DNA of 64,000 nt. It comes from Bacteroidales bacterium (GTDB lineage: Bacteria; Bacteroidota; Bacteroidia; Bacteroidales; UBA932). The notes below the pieces were generated by a model that saw only the letters and a list, made by a program, of their open reading frames with translations, did not search any database and was not told the DNA's origin. A program made the translations under genes and the position numbers. Shown here piece after piece: positions 16,149 through 23,936 of this stretch (position 1 is the stretch's first letter; each line of letters starts with the position of its first letter). The DNA is taken from the NCBI GenBank assembly GCA_017527415.1, contig JAFXQA010000022.1:79091-143090 (forward strand), given 5' to 3'.

Positions 16149-17737
16149 GACAGTATTCATCAGTCCTGATAGCCTTGCTGGGAGTGCTCGTCGGCGCCCT
16201 TGCCGTCCTGACCTTTCAGAAAGCCCAGGAGAACAAACACCTGATGCGCACCGAACTCCGGGACTGGCGTAAGCTTAATCTCGTGCTTCAGTCGCTGGAC
16301 GAGCATTATGTGGATACGGTGGACCGCAAGGCCGTCACCGATGCTGCCATTACTGCGGCGTTGGGTGCGCTTGATCCCCATTCCGTATATATGCCTCCGG
16401 CAGTCCTCGAGGAATCTGAAACCGAACTGGCCGGGAATTTCGACGGTATAGGCATACAGTTCAACGTGCCCAACGACACGGCGATAGTCCTGGAAGTAAT
16501 CCCCGGCGGCCCGTCTGAAAAGATTGGTTTGCAGCCCGGAGACCGCATTCTCAAGGTGGACGAAAAGAATATAGCAGGAGTCAAGTTCCCCCAGGACAGC
16601 ATGGTCCGCAAGATGCGCGGTCCGTCCGGGTCGAAAGTAACCATCACCGTGCTGCGCGACGGCGAAACCGTTCCTTTCGAGATTACCCGCGGCAAGATCC
16701 CCATGAATAGCCTCGATGCCGCATTCATGGTTAACGACACGACAGGATACCTCCGTTTGAGCAAGTTCGCCAGGACGACCTACGAAGAAGTGCTGCATGC
16801 AAGTGACAGACTTCTTGACCAGGGAATGAAACGCATGATCTTTGACCTCCGAGACAATGGCGGCGGCTTTTTCGACCAGTCTTTCCTTCTTGCGGACATG
16901 TTCCTGCCTAAAGGCGCCGGCGTGGTTTATCTGGAAGGGCGTGCACAGCCCCGCCAGGATTTCAAGGCCACCGGAAGGGGCAAACTCCAGGATGTGGAAC
17001 TGGTGGTGCTGATCAATGAGAATTCGGCATCTTCCAGCGAAATATTCGCAGGAGCGATCCAGGATAATGACCGTGGTACTATAGTCGGCCGCCGTTCATT
17101 CGGCAAGGGCCTGGTGCAGGAGCCCCTTTATTTCAACGACGGCAGCGGTCTTCGGATCACAGTTGCGCGCTACCACACTCCTTCCGGCCGTTGCATACAG
17201 AAACCCTATTCCAGCGGTGAGGATTATGCATATGACCTGTACTACCGCTACCGCGACGGCGAAATGCTGAGCGCAGACAGTGTCAAGGTAGACAAAAGCG
17301 AGGAATATCACACGGTAGGCGGTCGTACGGTCTACGGTGGCGGCGGAATCGTGCCGGACGTGTTCGTTCCGATAGATACTACCCGCGCATCCGACTTCTA
17401 CCTTGCCTGCAACAGGAAGGCTACCGCCATGCGCTTCGCTTCGTCCTATTTCGATTCGCACAAAGCAGAGTTGCAGAAGATAGATGATTTCGGGAAATTG
17501 GAGCGTTATCTCGATGGCGCGGGCCTCGAGAGAAGTTTTCTCGCTTTTGCGGCGTCAAGGGACGGGTTGCGTCCGAAATCAGCCGCTGAATGGGCATCGG
17601 AAAAGGATTATATGATGACTGCCGTGCGTGCGCTGGTAGGCCGTTACTCAAAACTTGGCGACAGCGCTTTCTATCATTTATATTTGGCAATAGATAACGT
17701 ATATCAGGTGGCTGCAGGAGATATGCCCTCCCTGTAG
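16145..17737 (+). CDS. CtpA-type carboxy-terminal processing protease (S41)
   Basis: The 530 residues begin with a signal anchor (SVLIALLGVLVGALAVLTF). An S41 N-terminal helical region follows, then a PDZ domain (VIPGGPSEKIGLQPGDRIL) and the protease core with the catalytic Ser in NENSASSSEIFAGAI and the Lys in RRSFGKGLVQ. Family members degrade or trim envelope proteins in the periplasm. The C-terminal extension after about residue 400 is common in Bacteroidetes homologues. The last residues (AAGDMPSL) are encoded by the left arm of a palindromic element, and the TAG stop lies in the element's centre, so the native C-terminus may have been altered. Confidence 0.9.
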   Translation: MRQYSSVLIALLGVLVGALAVLTFQKAQENKHLMRTELRDWRKLNLVLQSLDEHYVDTVDRKAVTDAAITAALGALDPHSVYMPPAVLEESETELAGNFDGIGIQFNVPNDTAIVLEVIPGGPSEKIGLQPGDRILKVDEKNIAGVKFPQDSMVRKMRGPSGSKVTITVLRDGETVPFEITRGKIPMNSLDAAFMVNDTTGYLRLSKFARTTYEEVLHASDRLLDQGMKRMIFDLRDNGGGFFDQSFLLADMFLPKGAGVVYLEGRAQPRQDFKATGRGKLQDVELVVLINENSASSSEIFAGAIQDNDRGTIVGRRSFGKGLVQEPLYFNDGSGLRITVARYHTPSGRCIQKPYSSGEDYAYDLYYRYRDGEMLSADSVKVDKSEEYHTVGGRTVYGGGGIVPDVFVPIDTTRASDFYLACNRKATAMRFASSYFDSHKAELQKIDDFGKLERYLDGAGLERSFLAFAASRDGLRPKSAAEWASEKDYMMTAVRALVGRYSKLGDSAFYHLYLAIDNVYQVAAGDMPSL

Positions 17738-17794
17738 CATTTTCCCGGAACGGGTTGCGGAGCAACGCGGAAGGGAGGGCATATCTCCCGCAGC
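17711..17794. repeat. Palindromic element copy 2, spanning the ctpA stop codon
   Basis: Twenty-two-base arms (17711-17732 and 17773-17794) match at 21 positions and enclose a 40-base centre. Bases 17736-17774 are identical to 10079-10117 of copy 1, but the arms differ in sequence from those of copy 1. The left arm codes for the end of CtpA; the centre gives its stop. Confidence 0.92.
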
Positions 17795-17814
17795 ATACAT
17801 AAAACCATGTAATT

Positions 17815-18681
17815 ATGAAAATGAACGGACGTCGCGAAAGCGGCAATGTAGAAGACCGCAGGCGGCTAAGCGGCGGTGCAGCGACCGGGCTTGGCCTCGG
17901 AGGCGTACTGATTGTCGGACTTATCACCCTCCTCATGGGAGGGGACCTGGGAGATGTGATACAGAATGTTTCCAGTTCCGGCGGAATTGGCACCGAAACG
18001 GCGCAGACCCGTGAATTCACTGCCGAGGAAGAAGCTCTCGCCAAGTTTTCCCGCCAGATCCTGGCCAGCACCGAAGATGTGTGGACGGCCTATTTCAAAG
18101 CGGCTAAAATCGGGGCATACCGCAGTCCTACACTCGTGCTATACACAGATGCCACGGCAACAGGATGCGGCACCGGCCAGGCTGCGATGGGCCCGTTCTA
18201 CTGCTCTTCGGACCAGAAACTCTACATAGATCTGAGTTTCTTCTCTTCCATGAAAAAGAAGTTGGGTGCCGACGGCGACTTCGCCTATGCATACGTGATT
18301 GCCCATGAAGTCGGACATCACGTGCAGAACCTGCTGGGCACTCTTGGCCAGGCGCACCAGCAGATGGCCCGGATGAGCAAGGCGGATGCCAACAGGGTGA
18401 GCGTGCGCATCGAGCTCCAGGCGGATTTCTATGCCGGAGTATGGGCACACTATGAGAAAGAAATGTTCAGTTCCATTGAAAGGGGCGATCTTGAAGAGGC
18501 CATAAACTGTGCCTCGGTGATTGGCGACGACTACCTGCAGAAAAAGTCCCAGGGATATGCTGTAGAAGAATCATTCACTCACGGAACAGCCGCCCAGCGT
18601 ATGCGCTGGCTCAAGAAGGGAATGGACACGGGAGACATCTCTCAAGGCGATACTTTCTCCCTGAGGGACAGTCAGTTATAG
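17815..18681 (+). CDS. ypfJ: YpfJ-type neutral zinc metallopeptidase
   Basis: The 288 residues begin with a charged segment (MKMNGRRESGNVEDRR) and a membrane helix (GLGLGGVLIVGLITLLMGGD). The rest matches the YpfJ neutral zinc metallopeptidase family: CGTGQAAMGPFYCSSDQKLY, the zinc site in IAHEVGHHVQNLLG, and VRIELQADFYAGVWAHYE (third ligand Glu). The family is common and membrane-anchored; its substrates are unknown. It is 77 bases after ctpA, with the palindromic element between. Its last six bases overlap the end of the convergent C69-sialidase gene. Confidence 0.9.
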   Translation: MKMNGRRESGNVEDRRRLSGGAATGLGLGGVLIVGLITLLMGGDLGDVIQNVSSSGGIGTETAQTREFTAEEEALAKFSRQILASTEDVWTAYFKAAKIGAYRSPTLVLYTDATATGCGTGQAAMGPFYCSSDQKLYIDLSFFSSMKKKLGADGDFAYAYVIAHEVGHHVQNLLGTLGQAHQQMARMSKADANRVSVRIELQADFYAGVWAHYEKEMFSSIERGDLEEAINCASVIGDDYLQKKSQGYAVEESFTHGTAAQRMRWLKKGMDTGDISQGDTFSLRDSQL

Positions 18682-20910
18682 CATCTTCTTGCCGAACAGA
18701 TAGTATTTCTGGTCGCCGAACCACAGGACTCCTTCTCCGCGCAGCGCAGTATAGCTCGTGTAGAAGGAGTTTCCAGTATCCCTGGGCGAGAAGATTCCTT
18801 TGTTGCTGAACCACACCGGCTGGTGGGCGCCCGGCACGAAGGCCCCATCCAGACGGTACATGGGCCCGCGCATCTGGTACGAAGTCATTCCGTTGAAATC
18901 GAAGCTGTCGTGCACCAGCAGGAAGTAGCGCCCGCTGCGTGCTTCCGGCCCCGCGTAGTCGTAGATGGGGCAGGGGGAACGGGGTTGGAGGATGGCAGGA
19001 CCGCCGTCGCGCATGCGCAGTATCTCCGGGCGGCTCCAGTGGAGGCCGTCATCTTCGCTCTCCGCCCAAACCGGATGCCCCAGCGACGAGCGCATCACCG
19101 CGAACAGGCGCCCGTCCGGCAGGCCCACGATGCAGGCTTCTTCTATTGAATGCGGCTCCCTGGCCACGTAGACCACGTCATTCTCCACCTTCTCGCCGTC
19201 GAACGCCTCATCCCCTGTGTTGAAGAAGGAGATGCGGATATCCCTCACTTCTGGGTCCTCGTCTATATTCTCGTACTGCCAGAATTCCACCCGGCTGACG
19301 CCGATGCGGTCGTAGCGCGAGCATCCGGCAAGATACCTCCCGTCCTGCCCGAAGCGCAGCGGCCTCTGCCACATGCACCAGACAGGGGGTATTGCGGGAT
19401 CTTCAGGATCCTCCTTGAAGCGGATTGGGAAGGGGATGGTTTCCGGGGCGGACCAGGTCTCCCCACAGTCATCGGAATACCTGCCCTGCATTATGCCGCA
19501 GAGGTGTTTTTTGAGGATGGTTTCCTGGTTCCAGAGGCAGTACAGGCGTCCGCTCTTGCTCAGCATAGGCTGCTGCCAGGCCGCCACCGGTCTGGGGTCG
19601 GCGAGGGTAGGGGAACCGGCGATTATCTTCGGCTCCGTCCAGGTCCGTCCTCCATCCGCGCTGCGGGAGAAGACCACGTGCTCGTCGTTTGCCGTTTCGA
19701 AGGATCCCTGGGTCCAGAAGGCATACAGCAGGCCGCGCACCGGGTCTTCCAGCACGTGGAAATGGTCGTTGAAGCTGTCTCCTACCTTGCTGCCGTCCCT
19801 GCCGGATTCGGATTTGGGCTGTTTCGGCACATAGACGGTGAAGTCGTGCGGAATGACGTCGATGTCCGTCGAGGGATCTACGTAGTGCCAGTAGAAGTGC
19901 TCCGGCCAGCGCTTGCGGAAGTCTCCCACATCGCTGAAATGCTTCTCCAGAGCCTCATCGGCAGTGGAGTAACGGTGGCAGGATTCGGGGGATTTGGTGA
20001 ATACCGTCCACTGGCTCTGGCTGGCCGCATCCTGGTTCGGTAATCCTACCCAGATGACCGTACCGCGCTTAGGAGGGAAGGCCGGATTCATCGTGAAGAT
20101 TGTCGTGAGGGCCGTGTTCTTGTTGCAGATAGGCTCCTGAGTTAGGAGCAGAGAGAGATGCCTGCGGTGGAACTTCTGCCTGGGTTTGCGGGAGAAGGAA
20201 TACAGGTCGGTGTTGCCGAAAAACATGTTCTGCGCGAGCGTATGGCGCTTGATGTTATGGCTGTCGGTAAGAGTCCCTGGGTCTGCATAGGCCTTGCGGA
20301 AGCTGAAGGCTCCGTCACGACGCGGCTTATACCATCCGCGCTTGCGCGCATATTTTATTATATCCTTGCTGCCCAAGAAGTTAGCCGTGTCTTTCAGATT
20401 GATTTCCCCGATTGTGTAGTAGTTTGGGATGGTGGCGATTTCGTCGTCCGGCACGCGCTGAGCAACCCAGTGCCTGCCCTTCACCACGGCCACCACCCAT
20501 CCTTCCTTCTGGTCGGCAACCAGATACGAGCGGCCGGAATCTGCATAGCCGAATCTCTCTACCAGCGAGCCTATTATGTGCACTGCCTCGCGGGCGCTGC
20601 GGGCTTTCTGGATGGCCGTGGTGCGCACTTCGTAGATTATGCTGCCCTGCGCCCGGTCTTCGCGGGATTTGCACTGGTCGGATGAGATGCAGACCCCGTA
20701 TTCGTTGGCGTAGCTGTCGCCGGACGCCTGCCCCGGAAACTCGAACCAGAGGTACGCTGCGCGGTCTTTCGTGGCCGGCACGTTGTAGATATTGAGCATC
20801 TGCTCGCCCCACTGGTCTTCGTTGTGGCCAAGGTAGACGTATCCGTCGGTGGTCGCGTTCCGCCCGGCGATTATGCCGAAGCACAGTATGGATATCAGGA
20901 GGGTGTTCAT
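18676..20910 (-). CDS. C69 peptidase fused to a sialidase-like BNR domain
   Basis: The 744 residues join two enzyme families. Residues 1-about 360 resemble C69 (PepD-type) peptidases: after a very short signal-like start comes CFGIIAGRNATTDGYVYLGH, where Cys10 would be the N-terminal nucleophile freed by processing and NED follows, and later PPKRGTVIWVGL. From about residue 370 the chain resembles a six-blade sialidase: DSFNDHFHVLEDPVRGLLYA, then Asp boxes SRSADGGRTWTEP, SDDCGETWSAP and SEDDGLHWSRP. Each half alone is common in gut Bacteroidales; I do not know this combination. If the Cys must be exposed, the sialidase half would ride on a processed peptidase. It might also come from loss of a stop between two genes. 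It converges with ypfJ. Confidence 0.75.
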   Translation of the reverse strand: MNTLLISILCFGIIAGRNATTDGYVYLGHNEDQWGEQMLNIYNVPATKDRAAYLWFEFPGQASGDSYANEYGVCISSDQCKSREDRAQGSIIYEVRTTAIQKARSAREAVHIIGSLVERFGYADSGRSYLVADQKEGWVVAVVKGRHWVAQRVPDDEIATIPNYYTIGEINLKDTANFLGSKDIIKYARKRGWYKPRRDGAFSFRKAYADPGTLTDSHNIKRHTLAQNMFFGNTDLYSFSRKPRQKFHRRHLSLLLTQEPICNKNTALTTIFTMNPAFPPKRGTVIWVGLPNQDAASQSQWTVFTKSPESCHRYSTADEALEKHFSDVGDFRKRWPEHFYWHYVDPSTDIDVIPHDFTVYVPKQPKSESGRDGSKVGDSFNDHFHVLEDPVRGLLYAFWTQGSFETANDEHVVFSRSADGGRTWTEPKIIAGSPTLADPRPVAAWQQPMLSKSGRLYCLWNQETILKKHLCGIMQGRYSDDCGETWSAPETIPFPIRFKEDPEDPAIPPVWCMWQRPLRFGQDGRYLAGCSRYDRIGVSRVEFWQYENIDEDPEVRDIRISFFNTGDEAFDGEKVENDVVYVAREPHSIEEACIVGLPDGRLFAVMRSSLGHPVWAESEDDGLHWSRPEILRMRDGGPAILQPRSPCPIYDYAGPEARSGRYFLLVHDSFDFNGMTSYQMRGPMYRLDGAFVPGAHQPVWFSNKGIFSPRDTGNSFYTSYTALRGEGVLWFGDQKYYLFGKKML

Positions 20911-20973
20911 GGTAGTTTCGCTGCTGTTTTCCCAAAGATAATGATAATTTTTATATCCCTTCTTGGTTTCCTG

Positions 20974-21065
20974 GGTGCTGTTAACGTCCGGTTTTTACGG
21001 ACGTCGACGTCAAATAAGGCCGAAAATGCTTTTGACGTCCTTTTTTTCCGGACGTCGACAGCACC
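20974..21065. repeat. Multi-arm palindrome with AGGCCGAAAATG box (GACGTC arms, copy 1)
   Basis: Outer arms GGTGCTGTTAACGTCCGG (20974-20991) and 21048-21065 pair at 16 of 18 positions. Inside, ACGTCC and GGACGT recur so that a second stem, GACGTC/GACGTC, holds AAGGCCGAAAATG in its loop. The copy at 63285-63376 has the same plan. Confidence 0.8.
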
Positions 21066-21108
21066 TGAAAACCCTGAAAGACCTAGAGAGATCGGTGGAG
21101 GTTGGCCC

Positions 21109-21195
21109 GTATTTGCTAAGTCGATGATATTCAATCAATTGCTAAAACAGGTCGGCAGATTTGGACGAGCTGTTTTAGCAAAATGCTGATAATCA
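21109..21195. repeat. Dispersed ACAGGTCG hairpin, copy 2 of 4
   Basis: TTGCTAAAACAGGTCG (21139-21154) pairs with 21166-21181 at 15 of 16 positions. The left flank GTATTTGCTAAGTYG is shared with the copy near 63570-63642. Confidence 0.8.
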
Positions 21196-21239
21196 AGTAA
21201 TTGCGTATAACGCTGCTACAAATGTTAAAGCAGCGCATT

Positions 21240-21477
21240 GTGTGCCGCTGATTCCGGATGGGCTGTGGGATTCAGGGAGTGTTGGGGATAGGAGGGATTA
21301 GCCCGCACTGCGTGCGGCCTTTTCCCTCGAACACCGAGAGCAATCAGAATACAGGTGCGTGGCTGCGCCACGCTTTTTGCGTGCTGCCGTGCCCTTATGA
21401 AAGCAAGCTTTCAACGGCCACACCATCACGCAAAAACGCCGCACTGTTGTGCGGCGCCTGATTATGATTGCATAGCG
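21240..21477. other. Gene-free nested palindromes downstream of tRNA-Ser
   Basis: No gene is seen. The stretch holds CCGCAC-TGC-GTGCGG near 21303, GCGTGGC-TGC-GCCACGC near 21355, TTTTTGCGTG paired with CACGCAAAAA, an AAAGC/GCTTT palindrome between them, and GCAATCA/TGATTGC as an outer pair, so about 130 bases can fold as nested stems. Confidence 0.6.
21432..21455 (-). terminator. Terminator of tRNA-Ser
   Basis: On the minus strand GCCGCAC-AACA-GTGCGGC is followed by GTTTTTG. It lies 23 bases past the tRNA 3' end. Confidence 0.85.
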
Positions 21478-21562
21478 CGGTGAGAGAGGGATTCGAACCC
21501 CCGGTACGTTGCCGTACACCTGTTTTCGAGGCAGGCTCCTTCAACCACTCGGACATCTCACC
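21478..21562 (-). tRNA. tRNA-Ser (anticodon CGA)
   Basis: On the minus strand the acceptor GGTGAGA/TCTCACC, a long variable arm (TGTACGGCAACGTACC region), T arm GGGGG-TTCGAAT-CCCTC and discriminator G give a class II serine tRNA. The anticodon loop is CTCGAAA, so it reads TCG codons. The last anticodon-stem pair is a C-A mismatch. Confidence 0.92.
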
Positions 21563-21610
21563 TGGTGAAAGGGACTGCAAATATAGCAATTTATCTGCAA
21601 TCCCAAATAC

Positions 21611-22573
21611 TTACATCCTTTTCACCTTGTCGAGGAAGGCGCGGACGTGCTCCGTGTATTCTTCGGGGTGTTTGGCATAGGAATTTGCATGGACGGCGCC
21701 CTTGCCGACCCACATTTCCTTGTAGCCGTGAATCTTGGCATCATAGTTCTTCTGCAGGTGGCTGAAAGGCACAAAATCGTCGGCATCGCCGTGGATGAAC
21801 AGCATGGGGCGTTCGCACTTGGCGAGTTGCTTGACGGAAGATGCTTCCTTGAAGCCCCAGCCATAGCGGTTCTTGCAGACTATGGATGCAGAATTGAGGA
21901 TGGGGAAGGGGGGAAGATGGAAGGAATCCTTCAGGTTGTGGGCAAACTGGTCCCAAACCGATGAATAGCCGCAGTCCTCCACGAAAGCCTTCACATAGGC
22001 AGGCAACTCGTCACCGCTCATCATCATAGTGGTGGCGGCGCCCATCGATACTCCGTGAACGACCATGAAGTCGTTGTGCCACAGATCATTGGCAAGTGCA
22101 GCCCAGCGCTCCACATCGAGGCGGTCGAGCCATCCCATGCCGGCGGCGCGGCCTTCGGAATAGCCGTGATACTGCAGGTCCGGCACCATCACGTTGTAGT
22201 TGAACTCGTCCCGGTACATCTTGACCAGATAAAGGAACACGAGGTGATTGTCGGTATAGCCGTGCACGACCACCGCGGTGCCTTCGGCCTTGGATGGATT
22301 CTTTGCAGGCGCGTAGACTGCGTGAATCTTGAATCCGCCCTCTCCGATTATGGTAGTGTCTTTGAAAACGCCGGCATTGTGCAGATTGTCGTACCAGGCG
22401 ATCACGCCGGGGCAGAGGGAATCCGCTTTGTGACGGGTGCGTTCGATGTCATCTACTCCGTGGGGAGTAGGCTTGAGTGCATAGTTGCACATAAACTTGC
22501 CTGCCAGGCAGCCCGTAAGCAGGGGAGCGGCGAGCAGAATGGCCATCAGCGGCCTCATAATTGACTTTCTCAT
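21611..22573 (-). CDS. Lipoprotein alpha/beta hydrolase
   Basis: The 320 residues begin with a lipoprotein signal (MRPLMAILLAAPLLTGC, lipobox LLTGC). The alpha/beta hydrolase fold is clear: VVVHGYTDNHLVFL (oxyanion region), VVHGVSMGAATTMM (nucleophile Ser in GVSMG), IHGDADDFVPFSHL (acid) and GAVHANSYAKHPEEY (catalytic His). Such envelope hydrolases act on small esters or peptides; substrate unknown. It follows the TonB-like gene by 16 bases and is probably the last gene of the asnS-udk-tonB run. Confidence 0.85.
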   Translation of the reverse strand: MRKSIMRPLMAILLAAPLLTGCLAGKFMCNYALKPTPHGVDDIERTRHKADSLCPGVIAWYDNLHNAGVFKDTTIIGEGGFKIHAVYAPAKNPSKAEGTAVVVHGYTDNHLVFLYLVKMYRDEFNYNVMVPDLQYHGYSEGRAAGMGWLDRLDVERWAALANDLWHNDFMVVHGVSMGAATTMMMSGDELPAYVKAFVEDCGYSSVWDQFAHNLKDSFHLPPFPILNSASIVCKNRYGWGFKEASSVKQLAKCERPMLFIHGDADDFVPFSHLQKNYDAKIHGYKEMWVGKGAVHANSYAKHPEEYTEHVRAFLDKVKRM

Positions 22574-22589
22574 ATTAGCTTAAGTGTTA

Positions 22590-23297
22590 TTATTGTGCTA
22601 CAAACTGGTAAATTATATATCCTTGCTGGCGGTCGGGTGCCGTGGTGCTCATACTGAACTTGCTCATCCTGGCGGCGCGCACTGCAAAGGCGCGCAGGCA
22701 TCCGTCAGGAGAAGACGAGCTCTCGTCCACCTTGGCGCCCACTACCGTGCCCTGCTTGTCTACAGTGATGATTATCCTTACTTCCCCTGCGCCGATGCAG
22801 CGGTAGGCGGGGATTGGAAGTCTGCTGGCCTTGCGGCCTTCCAGTTCATATTCAAGTACTGAAGGCCCGCTATACTTGACTTCTTTGCGCACTTCCTCTT
22901 TCTTTGGCGTGGGAGCCGCCACGATCTCATGCTCCACCTGCACTTCCTCGGCGGGGCGTTGCAGGTCCTGCTTGAGCTTTTCGGCCTCCTCATACAGTTC
23001 CCTTGCATCTTCCGCCGAATGGCGGTCGTCCTTCAGTTCGGAACGGTCCACCGCTATGTTGCGGATTGGCTCATATCCGCCGGCTAGCATCTCGTTGAGC
23101 CTGTCGTTTATTGCCTGCTTCAACTCCAGCTCCTTCTGGAGCTTCTCTATCTGCTCCATCTTGGTGAAATCCAGAACGAAAGAACTTTCCTTCTTCCAGG
23201 TCGCCCCAAGCTGGATCGCCATCAGCACGATCAGCACCACCAGGTGCACGATCACGGTGATGTAGATTCCGGCCCTGTCGTCTCTGGAGATGCGCAT
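22590..23297 (-). CDS. TonB-like energy transducer
   Basis: The 235 residues have one N-terminal membrane helix (AGIYITVIVHLVVLIVLMAI), a charged coiled-coil-like stretch (KMEQIEKLQKELELKQAIND) and a short proline/lysine segment (VAAPTPKKEEVRKEVKYSG). The C-terminal domain, GAGEVRIIITVDKQGTVVGA then QQGYIIYQFVAQ, matches TonB C-termini. Such proteins carry energy from ExbB/ExbD to outer-membrane transporters or to TolA-like tasks. An exbB/exbD operon lies 2.5 kb away on the same strand, so they may work together; that is inferred. It is 9 bases downstream of udk. Confidence 0.75.
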   Translation of the reverse strand: MRISRDDRAGIYITVIVHLVVLIVLMAIQLGATWKKESSFVLDFTKMEQIEKLQKELELKQAINDRLNEMLAGGYEPIRNIAVDRSELKDDRHSAEDARELYEEAEKLKQDLQRPAEEVQVEHEIVAAPTPKKEEVRKEVKYSGPSVLEYELEGRKASRLPIPAYRCIGAGEVRIIITVDKQGTVVGAKVDESSSSPDGCLRAFAVRAARMSKFSMSTTAPDRQQGYIIYQFVAQ

Positions 23298-23306
23298 AGC
23301 CTTAGT

Positions 23307-23933
23307 CTAACCGTTGGCCTTGTTCCTGCGCAGGGCCTTCTCAACAGTGTTCATTATCATGTTGATGGCAACCTTGTTATGTCCGCCCTGGGGGATGATT
23401 ATGTCGGCGTATCTCTTGCTGGGTTCGATGAACTGCAGGTACATGGGCTTCACCGTGCGGCTGTAGCGCTCGATCACCCACTCCACGTTCTTTCCGCGTT
23501 CGCGGATGTCGCGTGCCATCACGCGCATCAGCCGGTCGTCGTCATCCGCATCCACGAACAGTTTGATGTCCAGCTGGTCACGAAGCTTCTTGCAGGTGAA
23601 GATGAGGATGCCTTCGATGATAATGACATCTGCAGGTTCAACCTTCACGGTTTCTGTCTTGGAACGCGAGCAGCTGATGTAGGAATACACGGGCTGCTGC
23701 ACGGTCTTGCCCTCTTTGAGTTCGCTGAGCTGTTTGCAGAGCAGTTCCCAGTCGATGGCATCCGGATGGTCGAAATTCTGATTGCGCTTCTGTTCGTCCG
23801 TAAGGTTACTGGAATCTTTGTAGTAGGCATCCTGCGGGATGACCACCACATCTTCCTTGAGGCGGTCTTTGATCGCCTTCACCACTGTGGTTTTTCCTGA
23901 GCCGGAACCACCGGCAATACCTATCACCAACAT
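23307..23933 (-). CDS. udk: Uridine kinase
   Basis: The 208 residues open with MLVIGIAGGSGSGKTTVVKA, the P-loop of uridine kinase. FDHPDAIDWELL and IIEGILIFTCKKLRDQLDIK (Walker B-like) are also family signatures, as is SRSKTETVKVEPADV. It phosphorylates uridine and cytidine in pyrimidine salvage in the cytosol. It lies 3 bases after asnS and 9 bases before the TonB-like gene. Length is normal. Confidence 0.95.
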   Translation of the reverse strand: MLVIGIAGGSGSGKTTVVKAIKDRLKEDVVVIPQDAYYKDSSNLTDEQKRNQNFDHPDAIDWELLCKQLSELKEGKTVQQPVYSYISCSRSKTETVKVEPADVIIIEGILIFTCKKLRDQLDIKLFVDADDDDRLMRVMARDIRERGKNVEWVIERYSRTVKPMYLQFIEPSKRYADIIIPQGGHNKVAINMIMNTVEKALRRNKANG

Positions 23934-23936
23934 ATT

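Noticed and set aside
20824-21189. Small frames across the spacer after the C69-sialidase gene
   Set aside because: They run through palindromic repeats and show only repeat-derived peptides.
21250-21340. A second tRNA next to tRNA-Ser
   Set aside because: GTTCGAGGG-like text resembles a T arm, but no acceptor or anticodon arm can be paired around it.
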